The notes under the pieces were generated by a model, which was not told where the DNA came from, did not search any database, and was given only the letters and a program-made list of their open reading frames with translations. The position numbers and the translations under genes are program-made. 11,260 nt of DNA, taken from an uncultured Erythrobacteraceae bacterium (GTDB lineage Bacteria; Pseudomonadota; Alphaproteobacteria; Sphingomonadales; Sphingomonadaceae). Position 1 is the first letter of the stretch. Every line of letters begins with the position of its first letter. The stretch spans positions 1 to 11,260 of the forward strand of contig CAMLQG010000100.1 in the NCBI GenBank assembly GCA_946482075.1. The letters run 5' to 3'. Positions 5,872 through 11,260 of this stretch are shown piece after piece.

Positions 5872-6729
5872 TCAGCCGCGTTCAGGCGCCGGCGGAGGCG
5901 GCGGAGGCGGTGGTGGGCAAGACTGATCAGCCGGAATCCGCATGCCATCCGGGCAGGTCTGCATTGCTGGCGGCGGCGGAGGCGGTGGCGGAGGCGGCGG
6001 TGGCGGGGGAGCGGGTTCGGCAGCCGGAGCGCCGAAATTGTAGCTCAAAGTGGCCAGAATGCTGTGCGTCTTGAGCTTGCCCGAACCGAACAGGCCCAAA
6101 GTATCGCCACCCGCCGTGTCGACCGTTCCCTCGAAGTCGAGGTTCTGTGTCTGAAAATAGCGATATTTCAGGCCGAGATCGACATTCTGGGTGATCGCGT
6201 AGCGGACGCCCGCGATCAGCTGCCATGCCCAGGCGCTGTCCTTGTCGTCGACCATCTTGACGCTGGCGCGGCCCGCACCGCCGCCGGCATAGAAGCTGAA
6301 ACCGTTCTCGTCACCGAGATCGACCAATGCATTCACCATCCCGGAAACCACGCTGGCGCGGTTGCTGGCGAAGAAGTCGTCCGGATCATAGGGACCGGTA
6401 TCGGGCAGGCCCAGATCGGTCGCCAATGCGGGACTGAAATTCAGGCTTTTGGTCTTGAGGCGCTTGTAGGACGCCTCGACCTCGGCGCGGATGATACCAA
6501 AATCATAGCCGAGGACGGCACCGACTTCCCAGCCGGGCTTCTTGTAGCGCGTGCTTACGCCGTTCTCATAAACCAGAACGTCCGGGCCATCGACGATCGC
6601 GAGATCGAGATCGGTGCGTTCGCCGATGACGCCGCCCCCTTCGAACCCGAGATAGGGCTGGCCATCGCGCGCCAATGCCGGTGTGGAAAGTGCCGCCAGT
6701 GCGACGGCCGATAGTATCAATTTTCGCAT
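5872..6729 (-). CDS. Outer-membrane beta-barrel protein (OmpA-like N-domain) with polyproline tail
   Basis: This 285-aa protein has a signal peptide 'MRKLILSAVALAALSTPALA' cleaved after residue 20. A small barrel follows at about 23-233, with alternating aromatic/polar strands such as 'GWEVGAVLGYDFGIIRAEVE' and 'VDLGLKYRYFQTQNLDFEG', ending at 'ATLSYNFG'. This fits the OmpA/opacity-type eight-stranded barrel family. After it come a run of 14 prolines (241-254), a 17-residue segment with Cys259 and Cys271 that could form a disulfide, a run of nine prolines (272-280) and the end APERG. OmpA proteins of sphingomonads usually, from memory, have a peptidoglycan-binding OmpA domain after such a linker; here it is absent. 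The stop and the terminator follow with no remnant. The start ATG (6727-6729) has AGGAGG at 6737-6742 with 7-nt spacing. Function beyond an outer-membrane structural or pore role is unknown. Confidence 0.88.
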   Translation of the reverse strand: MRKLILSAVALAALSTPALARDGQPYLGFEGGGVIGERTDLDLAIVDGPDVLVYENGVSTRYKKPGWEVGAVLGYDFGIIRAEVEASYKRLKTKSLNFSPALATDLGLPDTGPYDPDDFFASNRASVVSGMVNALVDLGDENGFSFYAGGGAGRASVKMVDDKDSAWAWQLIAGVRYAITQNVDLGLKYRYFQTQNLDFEGTVDTAGGDTLGLFGSGKLKTHSILATLSYNFGAPAAEPAPPPPPPPPPPPPPPAMQTCPDGMRIPADQSCPPPPPPPPPAPERG

Positions 6730-6741
6730 TCCTGAACCTCC

Positions 6742-6775
6742 TTGTGACCCCTTTCAGCCTCCTCCACGGTCACAA
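6742..6775 (-). promoter_or_regulatory. Perfect 8-bp inverted repeat in the leader of the barrel gene
   Basis: TTGTGACC (6742-6749) and GGTCACAA (6768-6775) are perfect inverted repeats 18 nt apart. In the barrel mRNA the 3' arm ends in the first base of the Shine-Dalgarno AGGAGG, and the loop itself contains GGAGGAGG, a second purine-rich site. A hairpin here could stabilise the mRNA or affect ribosome access, as 5' hairpins do in some omp mRNAs. No convincing -35/-10 pair was found between this repeat and the purT stop (6776-6924). Confidence 0.45.
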
Positions 6776-6924
6776 CCGCACACATTGCGGAAAGTTTCAT
6801 TGTTCTTGGAATAAAATTACCTGTGGCTAAGATGACACAGTTTAACTGCGCAGACTATATCGAATGTTGCGCGAAACGGGAATTTTCTGCCGTTTTATCA
6901 TCAAACCGCGAAATGAGCGGCATA

Positions 6925-8091
6925 TCAGTCGTACAGGACGCGAAGCCGCCGTGCCGCATCCGCCGCGATGCGTCGGGCGTCGTCGGTATTTCCGGCCAGT
7001 GCAAGGCCCACGCCCATGCGGCGATAAGGCCGCGTGGTGGGCTTGCCGAAGATCCGGATATCCACCTCCCCACCTGGGCTCGCCAATGCCTCGGCCAGGC
7101 CTGCATAGCGCACCGTATCGGAATGGCGATCGGCTAGCACCACCGCCGATGCGGAGGGCCCGCGCAAGGCTATCTCCGGGATAGGTAAGCCCAGGATCGC
7201 ACGCGCATGGAGATCGAATTCGCTGAGATTCTGGGAAATCAGCGTCACCATGCCAGTATCATGGGGACGCGGCGACAGTTCGGAGAAGATCGCCTCGTCA
7301 TCCTTGATGAAGAATTCCACGCCGAACAGGCCGTAACCGCCCAGATCATCCACCACCTTGCGCGCCATGTCCTGCGCGCTCGCGATCGCGGCATCACTCA
7401 TCGCGGCGGGTTGCCAGGATTCCTGGTAGTCGCCGCGTTCCTGGCGATGGCCGATGGGTGGGCAGAACAGCACGCCTTCGCGGGTGCGGATGGTGAGGAG
7501 CGTGATTTCGTAGTCGAAATCGACGAACTCCTCCACGATCACCCGGCGACGGTCGCCCCGCATGTTGTCGACGGCATAGTTCCACGCAGCCTCCAGGCCG
7601 TCCGCCGTTTTCACCGTGCTCTGCCCCTTGCCCGAGGAAGACATGACCGGCTTGATCACGCAGGGCAGCCCGGTGTGATCGGCACCGGCCCGCACTTCGT
7701 CCAGATTCTCCGCATAGCGATAGCGGGAGGTCCGCAGGGCGAGTTCGACTGCGGCGACTTCGCGGATTCGGTCGCGGTTCATGGTCATCACTGTCGCCCG
7801 CGCGGACGGAACCACGGTGACGCCGCCGGCCTCCACCTCGGCAAGGACTTCGGTGCGAATGGCTTCCACTTCGGGGACGACGAAATCGGGCCGGTGCTTG
7901 TCTATGGCGGAGCGCAGCAGGTCGGCATCGAGCATCGAGAACACTTCGAACTCATCAGCGAGCTGCATCGCGGGTGCGCCTGCATAGGCATCGCAGGCGA
8001 TCACATAGGCACCGAGCCGCTTTGCCGAGATCACGAACTCCCGGCCGAGTTCACCCGAACCGAGCAGCAATATCCTCGCTGTAAACGCCAT
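6925..8091 (-). CDS. purT: Formate-dependent phosphoribosylglycinamide formyltransferase (GAR transformylase 2)
   Basis: This 388-aa cytosolic enzyme of de novo purine synthesis makes formyl-GAR from GAR, formate and ATP, bypassing the folate-dependent PurN. It is an ATP-grasp protein. The N-terminal domain carries 'GSGELG' (11-16), the glycine-rich loop of the family. 'IKPVMSSSGKGQS' (146-158) is the ATP-grasp lysine and flexible loop. 'EEFVDFDYEITLLT' (187-200) lies in the nucleotide-binding half. Glu259 and Glu271 ('GVEFF', 'FSELSPRPHDTGMVTL') fit the metal-binding positions. The length agrees with E. coli PurT (392 aa). The start ATG at 8091 gives the expected N-terminus, though its Shine-Dalgarno is weak (purine-rich ACGGGG upstream). 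It lies 95 nt downstream of the permease gene on the same strand and may be co-transcribed; no functional link is evident. No clear terminator follows its stop. Confidence 0.96.
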   Translation of the reverse strand: MAFTARILLLGSGELGREFVISAKRLGAYVIACDAYAGAPAMQLADEFEVFSMLDADLLRSAIDKHRPDFVVPEVEAIRTEVLAEVEAGGVTVVPSARATVMTMNRDRIREVAAVELALRTSRYRYAENLDEVRAGADHTGLPCVIKPVMSSSGKGQSTVKTADGLEAAWNYAVDNMRGDRRRVIVEEFVDFDYEITLLTIRTREGVLFCPPIGHRQERGDYQESWQPAAMSDAAIASAQDMARKVVDDLGGYGLFGVEFFIKDDEAIFSELSPRPHDTGMVTLISQNLSEFDLHARAILGLPIPEIALRGPSASAVVLADRHSDTVRYAGLAEALASPGGEVDIRIFGKPTTRPYRRMGVGLALAGNTDDARRIAADAARRLRVLYD

Positions 8092-8186
8092 GTATCACGC
8101 CCCGTTCATTGCCTGCCCCGCCGGGCTGCTCGGGTTGGTGACATGCGCCGCAGCGCCGATCAATAGTGGCCCTGTGGATGAATGCC

Positions 8187-9395
8187 CTACTCGTGGCGCA
8201 GCGCGTCGATGGGGTTGAGACTGGCCGCGCGGCGGGCCGGGAAATAGCCGAACACCACGCCGATCAGCGCAGAGATCACGAACGCGATGAGGTTGATCTG
8301 CAGGTCGAAAGTCCACGGCACCTGCATCAGCGGCGTGGCGACCGCGATCACCAGCTGCGCCAGCATGAGCCCGATAAGACCCCCCAGGCAGGACAGGACC
8401 ACCGCTTCCACCAGGAACTGCAGCAGCACTTCATTGGCGACCGCGCCGATCGCCAGGCGGATGCCGATCTCGCGCGTTCGTTCGGTAACGGAAACCAGCA
8501 TGATGTTCATGATCCCGATCCCGCCCACCACCAGGCTGATCGCGGCCACGGCGGCGACGATGCGGGTCAGCAGCGTGGTGGTGCCGGTCAGCGTGTCGCT
8601 GATCTGCTTGGTGTCGAAGATATTGAAATTATCGTCCCTGCCCTGCGTGATCCGGCGCCGTTCGCGCAGCAGATCGGTCAGCTGCGTCTGCACCTGCGAA
8701 GTGGAATAGGTCTTGTCCACGCCGACCAGGATCATGCGGATATCCGTGCTGCCGGTGAAGCGGCGCTGCACCGCTTTGATCGGCATGATCACCACATCGT
8801 CCTGATCGCCGCCGAAGCCCGCTTGCCCGCGCGTGGAAAGCGTACCGATGATGTCGCAGCTGACATCGCCCACGCGGAAGCGCCGGCCCACGGCTCCGCC
8901 GCCGCGGAAGAGGTTCTTCTGCACGGTGGAACCGATGATGCAGACGGCCTTGCCCGCTTCCTCCTCCATGGGCGTGAACAGCCTGCCGTCGGTGAGCGGC
9001 CAGGGCTGGACTTCGAAATAGGCGGACGTCGTGCCGTTGACCGTGGTCGACCAGTTGGCCCCTTCATAGATCGCCGTCGCGGTGGATTGCGCCTGCGGAG
9101 CCACAGCCGTCACGCCGGCGATCTGCTGCTGGATCGCGGTCACGTCGGCCGGATCGAAATCGGGCGGCCTCGGCCCCCCGCCTCCCCGTCCGAAACCCTG
9201 CCCGGGGCGCAGCTGCAGGACATTGGTCCCGAGCGCGGCGATCTGTTCCTGCACCGCCGCGGTGGTCGCCTTGCCGAGCGTGGTCATCGCCACCACCGCG
9301 CTCACCCCGATGACGATCCCGAGGATCGTCAGGAACGATCGCAGCATGTGCCGGCGGATGGAACGCAGCGCGAGCAGGAAGATCGTGCCCAGCAT
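8187..9395 (-). CDS. MacB-type ABC transporter permease (FtsX-like)
   Basis: This 402-aa inner-membrane subunit of a tripartite transporter has four predicted membrane helices at about 20-40, 278-302, 328-352 and 366-386. A large periplasmic domain lies between the first two (about 41-275, MacB periplasmic core type). 'SVTERTREIGIRLAIGA' (about 302-318) is the conserved cytoplasmic segment of the MacB/FtsX fold that contacts the ATPase. Such pumps do not carry substrate through the membrane; they use ATP hydrolysis to drive periplasmic substrates through an adaptor and a TolC-like channel. A Gly-rich loop occurs near residues 66-76. Unlike E. coli MacB, the ATPase is a separate protein, encoded just upstream with stop and start overlapping by one base (TGATG at 9397-9393). 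The substrate cannot be told from sequence. The symbol is left blank because MacB proper is a fusion. Confidence 0.94.
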   Translation of the reverse strand: MLGTIFLLALRSIRRHMLRSFLTILGIVIGVSAVVAMTTLGKATTAAVQEQIAALGTNVLQLRPGQGFGRGGGGPRPPDFDPADVTAIQQQIAGVTAVAPQAQSTATAIYEGANWSTTVNGTTSAYFEVQPWPLTDGRLFTPMEEEAGKAVCIIGSTVQKNLFRGGGAVGRRFRVGDVSCDIIGTLSTRGQAGFGGDQDDVVIMPIKAVQRRFTGSTDIRMILVGVDKTYSTSQVQTQLTDLLRERRRITQGRDDNFNIFDTKQISDTLTGTTTLLTRIVAAVAAISLVVGGIGIMNIMLVSVTERTREIGIRLAIGAVANEVLLQFLVEAVVLSCLGGLIGLMLAQLVIAVATPLMQVPWTFDLQINLIAFVISALIGVVFGYFPARRAASLNPIDALRHE

Positions 9396-10108
9396 CAGAA
9401 GCTCACTCCGGCCCGGCCGGTCTGTTCGATCCGTTCCACCAGCCCGTCGAGGAAGTGGACGATGGTGCGGGCATAGGCGGCCATGTCCGGCTCATGCGTC
9501 ACCATCAGCACGGTGATTCCGGCATCGCGGTTGAGGCTGGTGAGGAGTTCCATGATCTCGACCGAACGCTCGCTGTCGAGATTGCCGGTCGGCTCGTCCG
9601 CCAGAAGCACGGCCGGATTGGTCACGATGGCCCGTGCGATCGCCACACGCTGCTGCTGGCCGCCGGAAAGCTCGGCCGGGGTGTGGTCCCACCAGTCCTT
9701 GAGGCCCACCTTGTCCAGCGCCGCCATCGCCGCTTCCCGCCTCGCGCCCTTTTCGTCGCCGCGATAGAGCAAGGGCAGCTCGACATTCTCCAATGCGGAG
9801 GTCCGCGAGAGAAGGTTGAAGCCCTGGAATACGAAGCCGAGATATTTCCGCCGCAGCAGCGCCCGCTGGTCGCGATCCAGCGTCTCCACATGATGGCCCT
9901 TGAACAGGAAGGTCCCCGCGCTCGGCACGTCGAGGCAGCCCAGTATGTTCATCGTAGTGGACTTGCCCGAACCGGACGGCCCCATCACGGCGACGAAATC
10001 GCCCTGCCTGATGTCGAGGTCGACGCCCTTCAGCGCGTTGAACGCGGTCGGGCCTGTACCGTAGACCTTCGTCACGCCGCGCATAGAGATCAGCGGCTGA
10101 TCAGCCAC
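9395..10108 (-). CDS. MacB/LolD-type ABC transporter ATPase
   Basis: This 237-aa nucleotide-binding subunit powers the neighbouring permease. All ABC motifs are intact: Walker A 'GPSGSGKST' (43-51), Q-loop Gln95 in 'FVFQGFNLL', signature 'LSGGQQQRVAIARA' (147-160), Walker B 'VLLADEPTGNLDS' (167-179) with catalytic Glu172, and the switch His205 in 'VTHE'. The best start is GTG at 10108-10106, preceded by the purine-rich GGGAGGGGG. It overlaps the adaptor gene's 3' end by 8 nt and yields the usual N-terminus 'ADQPLISMRGVTKVYG'. An in-frame start at 10180 would add 24 low-complexity residues and a long overlap, and is rejected. The motif set and pairing with a MacB-like permease place it in the macrolide-exporter/lipoprotein-release group of ATPases. 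The Gly-Asn-Leu-Asp D-loop is typical of that group. Confidence 0.94.
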   Translation of the reverse strand: MADQPLISMRGVTKVYGTGPTAFNALKGVDLDIRQGDFVAVMGPSGSGKSTTMNILGCLDVPSAGTFLFKGHHVETLDRDQRALLRRKYLGFVFQGFNLLSRTSALENVELPLLYRGDEKGARREAAMAALDKVGLKDWWDHTPAELSGGQQQRVAIARAIVTNPAVLLADEPTGNLDSERSVEIMELLTSLNRDAGITVLMVTHEPDMAAYARTIVHFLDGLVERIEQTGRAGVSF

Positions 10109-11260
10109 CGCCCCCTCCCCGACGCTGCCCGCCGCCGCCGCTTCCGCGGCGCGATCCGCTTTCCTCATCCGAACCGGCAAGCTGTCCGGTGATGATCGTC
10201 ATGCCGGGTTTGAGGCCGCCCGAAAGGACTTCCGTGTTCGATCCGTCGCTGTCGCCGGTGGTGATGCTGATCGGCTTCGGCTTGCCATCCTCGCCTACGA
10301 CATAGACCGTCTGGGTCGCGCCGCGGCTCAGCGTGACGCTGCGCTGGCTCTGGCCGCGGCGGGAAGGCCGGGCAGTGATGGCCTTGGTGATGCCGCCGGA
10401 ATCATCGCCGGCCGCAGCGCCCGATTGGGGGGTGAAACGCAGGGCGGCATTGGGCACGAGCAGCACGTTCTTCTTGTCGGAAGTCACGATATCCGCCGTC
10501 GCCGTCATGCCCGGCCGCAATTCGAGCTTGGTATTGTCCACCGTGAGATCAGCCGCATAGGACACCACCTGTCCGGTGCTGGCCGAGCCCGATGCGCCGG
10601 ACGAAGCCGAGGAGGACGAACTCGCGGATTCGGCCGAAAGGTTGGAACCGATCTCGACCAGCGCGATCGAGGCAGGGAACGTCCGTCCAGGGAACGCATC
10701 GACGGTAAAGGTCGCGCGCTGTCCTTCCTTCACGGCGCCCACATCCGCCTCGTCGATCGCTACCTCCAGCTTCATCTGGGAGAGATCCTCGGCAATCACG
10801 AACAGGGTCGGCGTGTTGAAGGATGCAGCCACGGTCTGGCCTGGATCGACCTGCCGGGCGAGGACGACGCCGGAAACGGGCGAGCGGATGATCGCCCGGT
10901 TACGCTGGGTCTGGAACTGCGAAAGGTTGGCCTGGCTGGCCACTACATTGGCTTCCGCCACCCGCAGTGCAGCCACCGCGCGCTGGGCATCCGCGCGGCC
11001 CGCCTGCAATTCCGTATCGGACGGCACGCGGCCGTTGGACAGGCGATGGACTTCCTCGAGCCGGGCGAGCTGCGCCCGAGCTTCCGCCACCGTCGCCCGC
11101 GCCTGCTGGACTTGCGCTTGATTGGCCGCGAGCTGGGCCTGCCCTTGGCGAATCTGATCCTCGATCTGTTCCGGATCGATTTCGGCCAGCAGCCAGGTCG
11201 CCCCAGCGTCGGGCGTGAACAGCTTGACCACGGGCGCCGGGTCGAAGTCAGGGTTCTGCA
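10101..11260 (-). CDS. MacA-like periplasmic adaptor (HlyD family), 5' end missing and apparently chimeric
   Basis: The adaptor links the MacB-like permease to an outer-membrane channel. The frame is open from the window edge to TGA at 10103-10101, with about 385 residues visible. In order: a long alpha-helical hairpin rich in Ala/Gln ('EQIEDQIRQGQAQLAANQAQ' onward), a half-lipoyl segment 'IRSPVSGVVLARQVDPGQTV', the beta-barrel 'KLEVAIDEADVGAVKEGQRA' with a Ser-rich insert ('SAESASSSSSASSGAS'), the membrane-proximal domain, and a Gly/Arg-rich tail ending in GGGGG. What precedes the hairpin is odd. A MacA-type adaptor should show a signal or membrane anchor and the first lipoyl half ending in '...GQLLAEIDPEQ'. 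Here 'LLAEIDPEQ' is preceded by 'VVKLFTPDAGATW', which is not adaptor-like. The true start is not in the window. The gene overlaps the ATPase start by 8 nt. Confidence 0.88.
   Translation of the reverse strand, partial: QNPDFDPAPVVKLFTPDAGATWLLAEIDPEQIEDQIRQGQAQLAANQAQVQQARATVAEARAQLARLEEVHRLSNGRVPSDTELQAGRADAQRAVAALRVAEANVVASQANLSQFQTQRNRAIIRSPVSGVVLARQVDPGQTVAASFNTPTLFVIAEDLSQMKLEVAIDEADVGAVKEGQRATFTVDAFPGRTFPASIALVEIGSNLSAESASSSSSASSGASGSASTGQVVSYAADLTVDNTKLELRPGMTATADIVTSDKKNVLLVPNAALRFTPQSGAAAGDDSGGITKAITARPSRRGQSQRSVTLSRGATQTVYVVGEDGKPKPISITTGDSDGSNTEVLSGGLKPGMTIITGQLAGSDEESGSRRGSGGGGQRRGGGGG
11169..11260 (-). other. DUF2958-like coding fragment fused in frame to the adaptor
   Basis: On the - strand the last codons of the window read 'QNPDFDPAPVVKLFTPDAG' then 'ATWLLAEIDPE'. 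From memory this matches the N-terminal region of DUF2958 proteins ('..PVVKLFTPDAGATWLLTELDPE..'), small proteins of unknown function usually carried by plasmids and integrative conjugative elements. In DUF2958 the next residues would be similar to 'DPDIAFGLCDLG'; here the adaptor hairpin follows instead. Both families share the 'LLxEIDPE' stretch (about 11169-11192), which is the obvious point of crossover or misjoining. The match was not checked by search. Confidence 0.6.

Noticed and set aside
5886..6010. CRISPR-like or minisatellite array
   Set aside because: The repeats are proline codons inside a coding frame, with no spacers.
6873..6896. AAACGG/CCGTTT inverted repeat after purT as a terminator
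   Set aside because: The 6-bp stem is AT-containing with a 10-nt loop, and on the purT strand it is followed by CGCGCAAC, not a U-tract. It cannot be called a terminator with any confidence.
8092..8186. Gap between the permease gene and purT as a promoter or terminator region
   Set aside because: Only short GC-rich complementarities were seen, with no U-tract and no convincing -35/-10 pair on the - strand, so no site is called.
10109..10180. Upstream start for the ABC ATPase at 10180
   Set aside because: It would overlap the adaptor gene by 80 nt and add a low-complexity Ala-rich stretch not typical of this ATPase group. The GTG at 10108 has a strong purine-rich site.

Overview
The window looks like chromosomal DNA of an alphaproteobacterium, most likely a sphingomonad (Sphingomonadaceae/Erythrobacteraceae). 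The support is the high GC content with GC-rich third positions, the mreD-mrdA-rodA order, a sphingomonad-style OmpA-like barrel with polyproline runs, a short winged-helix regulator of a type I associate with this order, and a candidate GGAAC-N16-CGTT (EcfG-type) promoter. This assignment rests on recognition; no search was run.

Layout. Positions 1-3442 (+) hold the 3' end of the rod-shape operon: mreD (partial), mrdA (PBP2) and rodA, with stop and start codons overlapping at both junctions. PBP2 and RodA are the transpeptidase/glycosyltransferase pair of the elongasome. Positions 3443-3684 are a non-coding leader with unusual structure: an 18-bp near-palindrome touching a possible sigma70 promoter, an EcfG-like promoter, an 82-nt three-stem hairpin and a second hairpin next to the ribosome-binding site. 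It precedes a 140-aa winged-helix (MarR-like) regulator (3685-4107). A complete tRNA-Lys(CTT) lies at 4196-4271, followed by a secreted YcbB-type L,D-transpeptidase (4414-5784), a second peptidoglycan cross-linking enzyme.

A strong hairpin terminator at about 5815-5853 separates this + strand block from a - strand block. Reading leftward from the right edge, that block encodes a MacA-like periplasmic adaptor (5' end missing), a MacB-type ATPase, a MacB-type permease, PurT (formate-dependent GAR transformylase), and an outer-membrane beta-barrel with a proline-rich tail but no OmpA peptidoglycan-binding domain. The three transporter genes overlap or nearly overlap and form an operon for a tripartite efflux or export pump. 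PurT follows after 95 nt.

Two observations stand out. First, at the right edge the adaptor reading frame does not continue into the usual adaptor N-terminus. It runs in frame into a segment resembling DUF2958, a small protein family of plasmids and integrative elements, with the junction at a shared LLxEIDPE-like stretch. This is either a real recombination product or an assembly chimera. Second, the leader of the winged-helix gene has nested RNA structure, and one of its arms overlaps the EcfG-like promoter, so promoter choice could decide which RNA fold forms. I found no CRISPR array, insertion sequence, integrase or rRNA.
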